From contig DFIX01000003.1 in the NCBI GenBank assembly GCA_002371495.1, forward strand, positions 69,292-133,291: 64,000 nucleotides of DNA, in the 5' to 3' direction. The position numbers were made by a program, and so were the translations under genes. Below the pieces are notes generated by a model. It saw nothing but the letters and a program-made list of their open reading frames with translations, was not told the DNA's origin and did no database searches. Shown here one piece after another: positions 9,613 to 17,652 of this stretch (positions are counted from its first letter, which is position 1; each line of letters starts with the position of its first letter). The stretch comes from Eggerthellaceae bacterium UBA3686 (GTDB lineage Bacteria > Actinomycetota > Coriobacteriia > Coriobacteriales > Eggerthellaceae).

Positions 9613-10377
9613 CTAACCCATGAAGGTTTCGAGGCCGATAATCAGACCGCTACGCTCGCCTACACTTCGAATCCCCAGCAGCACGCCCGGCATATACGAA
9701 GTTCGATCCCACGAATCGTGCTTTATGGTAAGAGTTTGCCCCATCGAGCCGAATATGACTTCCTGTGTAGCGACGAACCCCATCGAACGAACCGAATGAA
9801 CAGGAACACCGTTCACCAAAGCACCGCGCGCGCCCTCGGCACCCTCGATTTCGGTCTCTTTACCGGGCGCCGAGCTCTCGAAGCCCCGTGCGTCGGCAAT
9901 CATCTGAGCGGTTCTAACCGCTGTACCAGACGGCGCGTCCTTTTTGCGAGCGTGGTGGAACTCTATGACTTCAGCTTCAGGGAAGTAAGGGGCTGCCGCC
10001 TTTGCGAACTGCATCATCAGCACCGCGCCCGTAGTAAAGTTCGGAGCATAGAAAAGGCATGCATCATCCTTTGCCTTTGCGGCCAGGCCCTCGAGGGTTT
10101 CGGTCGACAGGCCCGTCGTGCCGACCACGCAATCCTTTCCCGCGCCAAGGGCCACATCGATGTTATGTGCCACAACGCTTGGTTGAGTGAAATCTACGAC
10201 AACATCGAACCCGCCGGCTTCGACTGCTTCTTCGATTGACCGGTATGTCGGAAAATCTGTAGCTTCACCATGAGGGTCGATGCCGCATGCAACAACCATG
10301 TCGTCCGCAGCCGTTACTGCGTCGACTACCGCGGACCCCATCCTACCTGCATACCCTGCAACAGCTACGCGTATCAT
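9613..10377 (-). CDS. dapB: 4-hydroxy-tetrahydrodipicolinate reductase
   Basis: NAD(P)H-dependent step of lysine and diaminopimelate synthesis, needed for peptidoglycan cross-bridges. The N-terminal Rossmann motif is VAGYAGRMG. The catalytic and substrate-binding stretch is EFHHARKKDAPSGTA, with the paired His and Lys of the family. At 254 aa it has the normal length (about 245-270). The ATG at 10377 follows GAGGTGATTTC, a strong site. No other dap gene lies within the window, so dapB is apart from the rest of the pathway. It is flanked by two intergenic regions of more than 400 nt and is probably transcribed alone. Confidence 0.95.
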   Translation of the reverse strand: MIRVAVAGYAGRMGSAVVDAVTAADDMVVACGIDPHGEATDFPTYRSIEEAVEAGGFDVVVDFTQPSVVAHNIDVALGAGKDCVVGTTGLSTETLEGLAAKAKDDACLFYAPNFTTGAVLMMQFAKAAAPYFPEAEVIEFHHARKKDAPSGTAVRTAQMIADARGFESSAPGKETEIEGAEGARGALVNGVPVHSVRSMGFVATQEVIFGSMGQTLTIKHDSWDRTSYMPGVLLGIRSVGERSGLIIGLETFMG

Positions 10378-10512
10378 GAAATCACCTCTTGATTGAATTG
10401 ATTAAACAGTACAGAAGACTATAGATGATAGTACATTCTAATGATTGCAGATTTGCAGCTTAACCGACCTTTAATAGCGATTCGCGAAGATGAATTGGTT
10501 GCCTTATACGAC

Positions 10513-10538
10513 GCAACGTGTTAGCAACGTGCTACTAT
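10513..10538 (+). promoter_or_regulatory. Candidate extended -10 promoter with tandem repeat
   Basis: Two 11-bp direct repeats, GCAACGTGTTA (10513-10523) and GCAACGTGCTA (10524-10534), run into TGCTACTAT, an extended -10-like box whose hexamer TACTAT is at 10533-10538. A start near 10545 would place the Shine-Dalgarno at 10574 in a short leader. There is no good -35 match, so this is a candidate only. Confidence 0.35.
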
Positions 10539-10590
10539 CGAAACAGCCTTGTACAAAGTCTGCAAGGTAAAACAGGAGGAAAGGGTCGCC

Positions 10591-10620
10591 ATGAAAAACA
10601 TTTTTTACGCAGGTATATAG
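10591..10620 (+). CDS. Nine-codon ORF behind a strong ribosome binding site
   Basis: The frame encodes MKNIFYAGI and then stops. It follows AGGAGGAAAGGG (10574-10585), one of the best ribosome binding sites in the window. An 8-bp tandem duplication (GGTATATA twice) lies at its end. It could be a leader peptide, a translated small RNA or the remnant of a longer small gene. No downstream plus-strand gene exists, so classical attenuation of a following gene is unlikely. It is not recognised from any family. Confidence 0.3.
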   Translation: MKNIFYAGI

Positions 10621-10754
10621 GTATATAGACCAGCACAAAAAAGCAGACTGCATGTTTAACCATCGATGACATAGAAGAGTTGCGGTAACTGTCCTTCCAG
10701 CCCATACCGTTTAAACCAATTGCAATGTCAAAACTAGTAAATATTGAGTATGTC

Positions 10755-10783
10755 AAAAGGAGGGGCCATCAGCCCCTCCTTTT
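10755..10783. terminator. Bidirectional terminator after pnp
   Basis: Perfect 12-bp stem AAAAGGAGGGGC / GCCCCTCCTTTT with a 5-nt loop, 28 nt beyond the pnp stop. It reads as a stem plus T4 on both strands, so it can end pnp (minus) and any plus-strand transcript from the preceding gap. Confidence 0.88.
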
Positions 10784-10811
10784 ATCGAATACTTGCGGTT
10801 CGAACGAAAGT

Positions 10812-12995
10812 TTAGGCTTCGTGCGAACGGCGCGGCTTACGCTCGCGGCTGCTGCGACCCGGTTTGCGGTCCTCATCGTTGTTGCGGCGAGGTGCGCTTC
10901 CTTCGGGAGCCTCGGGCTTGTCGAGACGGTCGAGTGAAATCTTACCGGTCTTCTGATCGACCTCGAGGACCTTTACCTTGACGATATCGCCGAGGTTCAA
11001 GACGTCTTCGACCTTGCCAACGCGGCCGTTTGCAACGCGCGAGATGTGAAGCAAGCCATCCTTTGCGGGCGTCAGCTTTACGAATGCGCCGAAGTCCTTG
11101 ATGCCGACGACTTCGCCTTCGTACTCCTCGCCGACTTCGGGCTCCTTGACGATGCCGAGGATCATCTTCTTGGCCGCTTCGCCTGCGGTTCCCTGAATAG
11201 CGGCGATGTGGATTGTGCCATCTTCCTGGATGTCGATTTGAGCTCCGGTCTCTTCCTGGATGCCGCGGACGACCTTGCCGCCCGAACCGATTACGTCGCG
11301 GATTTTGTCAACCGGAATATGGATGGTCTCGATACGCGGAGCGTAATCCGAAAGCTGCTCGCGCGGCTCGGCGATCTGCTCGAGCATGGCGTCGAGAATG
11401 TGGGCGCGACCGCGTTTCGCTTGTTCGAGCGCGCGGGCGAGGATCTCGACGGAAAGGCCACGTGCCTTGTTGTCCATCTGCAGAGCGGTAATGCCCTTCG
11501 TCGTGCCCGTAACCTTGAAGTCCATATCGCCGAGGAAGTCCTCGATGCCCTGGATATCGGACAAGATGACGACATCGTCGCCTTCCTTGATGAGTCCCAT
11601 GGCAATGCCCGAAACGGGAGCCTTGATGGGCACGCCGGCGTCCATCAGAGCAAGAGTCGAACCGCAAGTCGAGGCCATCGACGAAGAGCCATTGGATTCC
11701 AGGACTTCGGAAACGACGCGAATGGCGTAAGGGAACTCGTCCTCGGTGGGAAGCACCGGGATAAGGGCACGTTCGGCGAGTGCGCCATGGCCAACCTCGC
11801 GACGCTTGGGAGCGCCCATGCGTCCAACTTCACCCGTGCAGTAGGGCGGGAAATTGTACTGATGCATGTAACGCTTGCCCTCGACCGGCTCGATGGTGTC
11901 GAGACGCTGCCACTCGTTGAGCATGCCCAAAGTGGCAATCGAGAGGACCTGAGTTTGCCCGCGCTGGAACAAGCCAGAGCCATGAACGCGAGGCAGGTAG
12001 CCGGGTACAATATGCAGCGGGCGAATCTCTTCGGGGGTGCGACCGTCTGCGCGCTCACCGGTTTCTATGACCATGGCACGCATAGCGTGCTTTTCGAGCA
12101 GCTTAAGCTCGGCTGCAATGTCGGCGCCCCAAGCAGCAAGTTCCTCTTCGGTGAACTTCTCGGCCTTGATGCGCTCCTTCAGGTCCTCGACCTTGCCCAT
12201 GCGGGCAAGCTTGTCGGCATCCTTGAGCGCTGCGGACATCTCGTCAGCGAAGGGCGTGATGCGCTCGGCGATGCTGGGATCGGCAACATGCACGGGCCAT
12301 TCGCGCTTCTGGATGTCGCAACGGTCGAGGAAGCGCTGCTGTGCCTCGCAGAACTTGGCGATTGCGGTTTGGCCGAATGACATCGCGGCAAGCATGTCCT
12401 CTTCGCTGATCTCCTTGGCGCCAGCTTCGATCATGCTGATGTAATCGGTGGTGCCGGCAATAATCAGATCAAGGTCCGAATTCGCCTGCTCTTCGTAGGT
12501 CGGGTTGCAGATGAAATCTCCCGTGTCCTTGTCGCGGCCGACGCGAACGCAGGCGCACGGACCATCAAACGGGGCATCGCCGATCATGAGCGCCGCAGAA
12601 GCGCCCATAACACAGATGTTGTCAACAGGGTTGACCTGGTCGGCTACGAGCGTCGTTGCGACGACATGCACCTCGCGCTTGAAGCCCTCGGCAAAGCCGG
12701 GACGGATGGGACGGTCAATCATACGGGCGGTCAGCGTGCCCTTTTCGGAAGGACGGGCCTCGCGCTTGAGGTAACCGCCCGGGATGCGGCCGACGGCGTA
12801 CATCTTCTCGATGTAGTCGACGGTCAGCGGGAAGAAGTCGTAATCTTTCTCCTGGCTGGAGATGACGGCGGTGACCAGCACCGTGGAATCACCCTGGCCG
12901 ACGAGTACAGCGCCCGTCGTCTGCTTGGCCAGCTCACCCGTTTCCAGGCGGTATTCCTTGCCGTACAGTTCGAACTTCTCGACGATCTTTTCCAT
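10812..12995 (-). CDS. pnp: Polyribonucleotide nucleotidyltransferase (PNPase)
   Basis: Phosphorolytic 3'-5' exoribonuclease that also makes 3' tails. It is 727 aa: two RNase PH-like domains separated by an alpha domain, a KH domain near residues 560-620 (DVIGSGGKVVRGIQEETGA) and an S1 domain near 625-695 (YEGEVVGIKDFGAFVKL). A basic tail of about 35 residues follows (GRSSRERKPRR). It lies 95 nt downstream of rpsO, the classic bacterial pairing, with a terminator-like hairpin between that may tune pnp relative to rpsO. The large plus-strand open frame inside it is a codon-bias shadow. Confidence 0.97.
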   Translation of the reverse strand: MEKIVEKFELYGKEYRLETGELAKQTTGAVLVGQGDSTVLVTAVISSQEKDYDFFPLTVDYIEKMYAVGRIPGGYLKREARPSEKGTLTARMIDRPIRPGFAEGFKREVHVVATTLVADQVNPVDNICVMGASAALMIGDAPFDGPCACVRVGRDKDTGDFICNPTYEEQANSDLDLIIAGTTDYISMIEAGAKEISEEDMLAAMSFGQTAIAKFCEAQQRFLDRCDIQKREWPVHVADPSIAERITPFADEMSAALKDADKLARMGKVEDLKERIKAEKFTEEELAAWGADIAAELKLLEKHAMRAMVIETGERADGRTPEEIRPLHIVPGYLPRVHGSGLFQRGQTQVLSIATLGMLNEWQRLDTIEPVEGKRYMHQYNFPPYCTGEVGRMGAPKRREVGHGALAERALIPVLPTEDEFPYAIRVVSEVLESNGSSSMASTCGSTLALMDAGVPIKAPVSGIAMGLIKEGDDVVILSDIQGIEDFLGDMDFKVTGTTKGITALQMDNKARGLSVEILARALEQAKRGRAHILDAMLEQIAEPREQLSDYAPRIETIHIPVDKIRDVIGSGGKVVRGIQEETGAQIDIQEDGTIHIAAIQGTAGEAAKKMILGIVKEPEVGEEYEGEVVGIKDFGAFVKLTPAKDGLLHISRVANGRVGKVEDVLNLGDIVKVKVLEVDQKTGKISLDRLDKPEAPEGSAPRRNNDEDRKPGRSSRERKPRRSHEA

Positions 12996-13056
12996 GTTTT
13001 CCTTTTCTCTCTTCTTCTTTATCCTCTTCTTGCTTTGCGCAAGTTGACCACGATTT

Positions 13057-13083
13057 AGAAAAGAACCCGCTTAGCGCGGGTTC
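13057..13083 (-). terminator. Terminator/processing hairpin between rpsO and pnp
   Basis: On the minus strand GAACCCGC, loop GCTAA, GCGGGTTC is followed by TTTTCT. It lies 8 nt after the rpsO stop. As pnp follows at once with no obvious promoter, partial termination or nuclease processing would set the rpsO:pnp ratio; that role is inference. Confidence 0.8.
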
Positions 13084-13090
13084 CATCCAA

Positions 13091-13378
13091 TTAGATGTTG
13101 TCGCGGATACCGAGCTTCTTGATGAGCTCGCGGTATTCGTTGATGTCGCGGTTCTTGATGTACTTCAGAAGACCGCGGCGCTTACCGATGAGCTTCATGA
13201 GACCACGACGGGTGTGGTTGTCCTTCTTGTGGACCTTCAGGTGCTCGGTGAGGTTGCGAATGCGCTCCGACAGGATTGCGACCTGGACCTCTACTGCGCC
13301 CGAGTCCTTCTCGTCCTTGCCGAACTCTTTGATGAGTTCTGCCGTGCGCTCTTTGCTGATGCTGAGCTTCTCTGCCAT
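13091..13378 (-). CDS. rpsO: 30S ribosomal protein S15
   Basis: Primary 16S rRNA-binding protein of the 30S platform. The protein is 95 aa, against a typical 89, and carries the family core with KDSGAVEVQVAILSERI, LTEHLKVHKKD and the basic RRGLMKLIGKRRGLL segment. I placed the start at ATG 13378 behind AAAGGTGG; the same frame is open for 54 further codons upstream but these show no family similarity. The promoter at 13492-13520 gives a leader of about 105 nt, long enough for S15 autoregulation, which is known in other bacteria but not demonstrated here. pnp follows downstream. Confidence 0.97.
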   Translation of the reverse strand: MAEKLSISKERTAELIKEFGKDEKDSGAVEVQVAILSERIRNLTEHLKVHKKDNHTRRGLMKLIGKRRGLLKYIKNRDINEYRELIKKLGIRDNI

Positions 13379-13491
13379 TGTTGGCCACCTTTCTAGTATC
13401 CCTTGCGGGGTGATCTCGCTCCGAACCGGGCTTGCAAGCGGTGGTAGCATGTACGCCAAGTACGGATCCGCTGCCTTTTGACAGCTCGACC

Positions 13492-13520
13492 ATTGTACGG
13501 AAGCCCTGCTCAACTTACAA
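13492..13520 (-). promoter_or_regulatory. rpsO promoter
   Basis: On the minus strand, -35 TTGTAA (13520-13515), a 17-nt spacer and -10 TACAAT (13497-13492). It matches the housekeeping sigma consensus at 4 of 6 and 5 of 6 positions, with ideal spacing. The inferred start is near 13485. Confidence 0.65.
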
Positions 13521-13572
13521 GTTCCAAACCGCATCCTCACATTTCCTGCACCTTGCCCACCAGAGTCCCGCC

Positions 13573-13838
13573 GCGCCCGGGCTGCCGGGGTCGTGCTCCG
13601 GCTTGGCTTCGGCTAAGCATTAGAATATTCAGGAACAGTGCCTGCAGAATCGCCGGAGTCACGACCCCGGCATCCCGAGCGCTACTTAACCAAGATTCAA
13701 ACACGGCTATGAGCTTGATGCAACGAAGCGTTCTCTTGTGGGGAGGCGTGACTCCGGCGATTCTGCAGGCACTGTTCCTGTAAATTCTTTTAGGTTAAGC
13801 CGAAGCCAAGCCGGAGCACGCCTCCCCATAAGAGAACG
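13573..13838. repeat. Paired-hairpin element, copy 1
   Basis: Hairpin A: left arm 13573-13601, tip 13602-13652 (51 nt), right arm 13653-13681; the arms pair over about 28 bp with two mismatches and a one-base bulge. Spacer of 47 nt. Hairpin B: left arm 13729-13757, tip 13758-13810, right arm 13811-13838; about 28 bp with one mismatch and one bulge. Tip B is the reverse complement of tip A (CTTGGCTTCGGCTAA at one end, CAGTGCCTGCAGAATCG at the other). Arms A contain GCCGGGGTCGTG and arms B contain GGGGAGGCGTG, so they are unrelated outside the conserved CTCCGG base. The element ends 31 nt beyond the recO stop. Copies 2 and 3 are at 29462 and 53057. Confidence 0.9.
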
Positions 13839-13868
13839 CGTTGGGATGGCATGTAGTTGGAACAATGT

Positions 13869-14639
13869 TTAGAAAAGGGCGCAGGTTAGTAGGTAGTCGA
13901 GGGATTTTAGGCGACGGCCGGCGTAGTGCTCGATCCAGGGCTTCTGGAGTTGAAGGACGGCAAACGAAGTCGACGGGCCGGGCGATTGCGCAAGGATCTC
14001 GTCAAAACGCTGGGTAAGGAACGCGTTCGTCCAGGCGATCGCCTGAACATCTACGAGAAAGCCTTCTACTTGGCGCGCGCAGTCCTGGCAGGTCGCTCCC
14101 CCGCCGTCTACGCTGAAAAGCACGTTCTTGCCCGCCTGCAGACCGATGGGGTTTCCGCAAGAATGGCAATGAGCGAGTGCCGGCCTGAACCCAGCGGCGG
14201 ATATTATCTTCACAAGCGATGCTGCACAGATTGCAAGCGCCTGTTCGGCAGACGAACGCGCTATACGCCCGAAAGCCGCGTAGGCCATGTCGTATAGGCG
14301 CGGCTGTTCTAGACCTTCCTGGCAGATAGTGGACAAAAGCTCGGCTACAGGGGATGCGCAAGTTGTTTGCTCGAGCCCGAATGTTGAAACGCCCGCAGGC
14401 TCAGCGAACCTAACATCTGTTACGACGTCGAGCGAGCGTCCTTTCGCAGCCATAAGGTCGACTGCGCTGAAGAGTTCGAGCTTTGCCGCGAAAGAACCCC
14501 CGGGCTTGCGCGCGCCTTTTGCCACGCAACGCATCAGCTCACCCGAATTCGAGAGCAGGGTGACTATAAGATCCTTCTCGCCGAGCTTCGTCTTGCGCAG
14601 GACCAAAGCACGTTTCTTGTACGTCTGAGTGTGCGCCAT
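13869..14639 (-). CDS. recO: DNA repair protein RecO
   Basis: Recombination mediator that helps load RecA at gaps with RecF and RecR. It is 256 aa. The N-terminal OB fold (residues about 1-80) is followed by a helical domain. A zinc-binding pair CHSCG...CQDC lies near residues 159-185. It begins 4 nt after the PASTA-protein stop and is probably cotranscribed with it. The order era, (PASTA), recO echoes the era-recO linkage seen in many bacteria. Its 3' end faces paired-hairpin copy 1, 31 nt away. Confidence 0.93.
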   Translation of the reverse strand: MAHTQTYKKRALVLRKTKLGEKDLIVTLLSNSGELMRCVAKGARKPGGSFAAKLELFSAVDLMAAKGRSLDVVTDVRFAEPAGVSTFGLEQTTCASPVAELLSTICQEGLEQPRLYDMAYAAFGRIARSSAEQALAICAASLVKIISAAGFRPALAHCHSCGNPIGLQAGKNVLFSVDGGGATCQDCARQVEGFLVDVQAIAWTNAFLTQRFDEILAQSPGPSTSFAVLQLQKPWIEHYAGRRLKSLDYLLTCALF

Positions 14640-14642
14640 GCG

Positions 14643-16115
14643 CTACGAGATGGCCACGACTTCGTTGTTCTCGTTGAAGACGACGGTGCCGCTGATCGAT
14701 TCGCTGTTCTGATTCTGAACGGTCGTTCCGAACACGTATACGTATTCATGAGCCGTAGCCGTGTACGAAACCGTATCGTTTCCAAGGTAAGCGACGGAAT
14801 CGAGCGAATCGACTATATAGCTTCGTCCGTTCTTGTCAATCGTGCTACCAGACGCAAGCTGCGAGCGTACCAGGTCTTCAAGTTGGGCACCGCGAGCCTG
14901 AGTAATCTGGATCATGACGTAGGTGCCCTTTTCGACCGTAGCGCCCTTGGCAGGGTCCGTTCCGACAATCGTGCCTTCGGGATAATTATCGTTTTCGATG
15001 TACATGACATCGTAGCCGAGCCCTGCGTCTTTGAGCGCCTTCACAGCATCGTCAAAGAGCATGCCCGAGACGTCTGGAACGGTGTAGGGCTGCGCGAGCG
15101 TGAGCGTTATCTCAGCCGAGCTGAGCGCACTCTCGCCCACCTTGGGTTTTACGTCGATGACAGAGCCTTCCTTCTTCTCGGAATTGGCTTTTTTCGTAGT
15201 TACCTTCACATAGCCGGCCTCGGCCAGGGCGGCTTTAGCTTCCTCTTCGCTCTTGCCCACCACATCGGGAATGGTTCTGGCCGCCGCGACATGGATGACG
15301 ACCTCGGACCCCTCGTCGGCACGGGAGTTGGCTGCAGGGTCCATGATGAGCACGAGGCCTTCGGTGTCATCGGATTTCACCTGCTCTGTACGCGTCTGGA
15401 ATCCGGCGTCGACAAGGACCGTACGAGCGTCGACTTCGGTCATACCCACGACGTCGGGAATGACCTTTCCGCCCCATATGCCCTGCTGATACGATGCGAA
15501 CGCGGCAATTGCGGCCACTATGACGACGCCAACTATCGCCAAGGCGACGTACTTTTTCTTGTTCGACTTCTTTTTCGTAGACGATGCAAGGTAGTCCTTG
15601 CTCTTGGGCGTATCTTCACCTTCGATGCGCGGCATCTGCATTGTTCCGCCATCCCTGAAGTTAGGCTCGACGGTTTTGTCCTCGATGCTTGCAAGGCGCT
15701 CTGTGTACTCTTCGGAGTGGCGATCGAAGCCTGTCAGGTCATGCTCGCGTTTAGGAACCGGGACGAGAAGGTCCTCTTCACCCGCAAAGATGAGCTTCTC
15801 GGCTGCCGCTGCCGGGTCAATTGCGTCAGTATCTTCGGATTCGACCGGTTGGTAAAGCTCGTAATCGGTCTCAATCGATTCGTCGTCGGGCTCTTCGGCA
15901 ATTTGCTCGTCAACAAGCTCGTGCTCCTCGCCCTCGTTCTCGGAATCATCTTCTGGGACAAGAGCGTCATCTTGAAACATATCGCCTGATGCTTCGTCGG
16001 CCTCAGCGGACTCGACGGCGGTCGCAAAGGGCTTGCCCTGAGCGAGCGGAAAGCCGCACTGGTCGCAGAATTTAGCTTCTTTGCGGTTCTCGGTCTCGCA
16101 GTTCGGGCACAACAT
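14643..16115 (-). CDS. Zinc-ribbon, single-pass PASTA-domain protein
   Basis: A 490-aa protein not matching a named gene. Residues 3-20 form a zinc ribbon (CPNCE...CDQCG). Residues about 35-160 are acidic and disordered. A Lys-rich patch (KKKSNKKK) precedes a membrane helix at about 189-208. Three PASTA domains follow (about 217-280, 281-345, 346-415), each with a PDVVG- or PDVSG-type start, then an about 75-residue C-terminal domain. PASTA domains bind muropeptides or peptidoglycan in Ser/Thr kinases and PBPs, but no kinase domain is present. It is likely an envelope protein sensing wall material outside, with a metal ribbon inside. Function is not known. Confidence 0.8.
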   Translation of the reverse strand: MLCPNCETENRKEAKFCDQCGFPLAQGKPFATAVESAEADEASGDMFQDDALVPEDDSENEGEEHELVDEQIAEEPDDESIETDYELYQPVESEDTDAIDPAAAAEKLIFAGEEDLLVPVPKREHDLTGFDRHSEEYTERLASIEDKTVEPNFRDGGTMQMPRIEGEDTPKSKDYLASSTKKKSNKKKYVALAIVGVVIVAAIAAFASYQQGIWGGKVIPDVVGMTEVDARTVLVDAGFQTRTEQVKSDDTEGLVLIMDPAANSRADEGSEVVIHVAAARTIPDVVGKSEEEAKAALAEAGYVKVTTKKANSEKKEGSVIDVKPKVGESALSSAEITLTLAQPYTVPDVSGMLFDDAVKALKDAGLGYDVMYIENDNYPEGTIVGTDPAKGATVEKGTYVMIQITQARGAQLEDLVRSQLASGSTIDKNGRSYIVDSLDSVAYLGNDTVSYTATAHEYVYVFGTTVQNQNSESISGTVVFNENNEVVAIS

Positions 16116-16247
16116 CTAATCTTCCCTTCAGTCACGTATCGCGACATATTGTATATGAAACTCGCGCGCTATACCGCATTTTCACGCATTACCACAATAG
16201 TGAGTCAAATACCGATTTGGTTGAATCGAAACGGGCTTACGCATGAA

Positions 16248-16291
16248 GTCCCCAACGCTGCCGCTTTGCGAAGTGCGACTACGTTAGGGAC
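16248..16291. terminator. Hairpin downstream of era
   Basis: GTCCCCAACG (16248-16257) and CGTTAGGGAC (16282-16291) pair with one mismatch that is a G-T wobble on the minus strand, around a 24-nt loop that holds CGCTT/AAGTG complementarity. It lies 36 nt beyond the era stop. No T-run follows, so intrinsic termination is uncertain. Confidence 0.45.
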
Positions 16292-16326
16292 CTGATGTGG
16301 GTACTTTCCTAGGCAGTGATGATTTA

Positions 16327-17244
16327 TTATGCCCCCTCGCCGTAGCCAAACCGGCGGATCTGCGTCGCATCACGGCGCCAGTTCTTCTTGACCTTTACGC
16401 GTAGGTCCAAAAACACCCGCGCACCCAGGATCCGTTCCAAATCTTCGCGAGCTTCCGTGCCGATGCGCTTAATGGCACTGCCCTGTTTTCCGATAATCAT
16501 GCCCTTTTGGCTCTCATGCTCGACGTAAACGATCGCACGAATGTTGTACAGGTCCTTTTTGCGCTGGTATCGCATTTCTTCGGTTTGAACGCCGATGGCA
16601 TGGGGGATTTCGTCGCGGAAGCTTCTTAGTATCTTCTCGCGTATGAATTCGGCGACGATGACCTCAAGAGGCTGGTCGGTTTCCATGTCGGCTGGGAACC
16701 ACTGGGGGCCTTCTGGGAGGAGGTTCACCACGGTGTCGACGAAGCCCTGGACGTTATCGTTTGCCGTTGCCGAGCAGGCGATGACCTCGTCCCATTTCGC
16801 GAGCTTGCTCGCCGCATCGCGCTGGGCTATTAACTCGTCATCGGAAACGAGGTCGGTCTTGCTCAGCACGAGTACCTTCGTCGTACGGATGCGCGCGAGT
16901 TGGTTTGCCACCCATTCGTCGCCAGTACCAACCGGCTGCGACGAGTCGACGAGCATTGCGATGACGTCCACGTCTTCGAGTGCTTTCAGCGCAGAAGTGT
17001 TAAGCTCTTCGCCGAGCGCGTCGTGAGGCTTGTGGATGCCCGGAGTGTCGACAAGGATGAGCTGGTGATCGGCAGTCGTCTGGACGGCGCGGAAACGGTG
17101 GCGCGTCGTTTGCGCGGTATTAGACGTGATGGCGATTTTCTTGCCCATAATCGCGTTGAGCAGCGTCGATTTGCCCGCATTCGGCCGTCCGACCAGCGTG
17201 ACGAAGCCGGATTTGAACCCGCCGAAATCGTGTTCGAATGTCAT
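16327..17244 (-). CDS. era: GTPase Era
   Basis: Ribosome-assembly GTPase that binds the 16S rRNA 3' end. It is 305 aa. The G domain has GRPNAGKST (G1, about residues 18-26), DTPGIH (G3) and SKTD (G4). The C-terminal KH domain holds KGMIIGKQGSAIKRIGTEAR. It starts 42 nt after dgkA in the common order phoH, ybeY, dgkA, era, all of which act in ribosome maturation or the envelope. A gap of 211 nt with a hairpin separates it from the PASTA gene downstream. Confidence 0.96.
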   Translation of the reverse strand: MTFEHDFGGFKSGFVTLVGRPNAGKSTLLNAIMGKKIAITSNTAQTTRHRFRAVQTTADHQLILVDTPGIHKPHDALGEELNTSALKALEDVDVIAMLVDSSQPVGTGDEWVANQLARIRTTKVLVLSKTDLVSDDELIAQRDAASKLAKWDEVIACSATANDNVQGFVDTVVNLLPEGPQWFPADMETDQPLEVIVAEFIREKILRSFRDEIPHAIGVQTEEMRYQRKKDLYNIRAIVYVEHESQKGMIIGKQGSAIKRIGTEAREDLERILGARVFLDLRVKVKKNWRRDATQIRRFGYGEGA

Positions 17245-17286
17245 TCAGTTCCTTTCCCGAATGCGTCAGCGTACCTGGTAGCCGAC

Positions 17287-17652
17287 TCACAATATGAAGT
17301 CGATGATCTTCGGCAAGAAGATGAACGCGGCCACGAATAGCGAAGCGAACGAGCTTATGAGCACGCCGCCGGCGGCGCAGTCCTTGGCGCGTTTGGCAAG
17401 CTCATGGTATTCCGGAGAAGCAAGGTCGACCACGGCTTCGAGCGATGTGTTAACACATTCCCCCGAGAGCACGAGCCCCACGCATACGGCGATAACGGCC
17501 CACTGGGTCAGGTCGATCGAGAAGAACAGCCCCAAGATGACGGCCGCTATTCCGAAGCCGACCTCAATCTTGAAATTCCGTTCATGCAGCAACGGATATA
17601 TGATGCCGTCTGCCGCATGCTTGAAGGCTTCGCCCAGTGGTTGCTGCGACAT
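17287..17652 (-). CDS. dgkA: Diacylglycerol/undecaprenol kinase DgkA family
   Basis: Small membrane kinase of 121 aa with three hydrophobic helices. The family signature is ECVNTSLEAVVDL plus the later AKDCAAGGV. In Gram-positive bacteria this family phosphorylates undecaprenol to recycle the lipid carrier of wall synthesis; which substrate is used here cannot be read from sequence. The start is ATG 17652, which overlaps the ybeY stop by one base (TAATG). The frame stays open 38 codons upstream, but this duplicates the ybeY coding sequence in another frame and is rejected. Confidence 0.9.
   Translation of the reverse strand: MSQQPLGEAFKHAADGIIYPLLHERNFKIEVGFGIAAVILGLFFSIDLTQWAVIAVCVGLVLSGECVNTSLEAVVDLASPEYHELAKRAKDCAAGGVLISSFASLFVAAFIFLPKIIDFIL

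Larger units (their letters stand above)
10378..10811. other. 434-nt intergenic region holding a candidate small plus-strand transcript
   Basis: Lies between the dapB start and the pnp stop, both on the minus strand. The left 100 nt should carry the dapB promoter. The rest holds plus-strand signals with no annotated-size gene: an extended -10, a strong Shine-Dalgarno, a nine-codon frame and a bidirectional terminator, each listed separately. No tRNA-like fold was recognised. Confidence 0.5.
13379..13868. other. 490-nt intergenic region: rpsO promoter plus paired-hairpin element copy 1
   Basis: Lies between the rpsO start and the recO stop, both minus strand. The left part (13379-13520) is the rpsO leader and promoter. 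The right part (13573-13838) is the first copy of the paired-hairpin element. No protein gene is supported. Confidence 0.8.

Noticed and set aside
10535..10756. 73-codon minus-strand frame in the dapB-pnp gap
   Set aside because: No start signal and would run across the plus-strand promoter and mini-ORF; no family similarity.
11046..12380. 444-codon open frame on the plus strand opposite pnp
   Set aside because: It lies wholly antisense to the certain gene pnp and has no family similarity; a product of GC-rich codon structure.
14631..15989. 452-codon open frame on the plus strand opposite the PASTA gene
   Set aside because: Antisense shadow; the minus-strand frame has zinc-ribbon and PASTA motifs.
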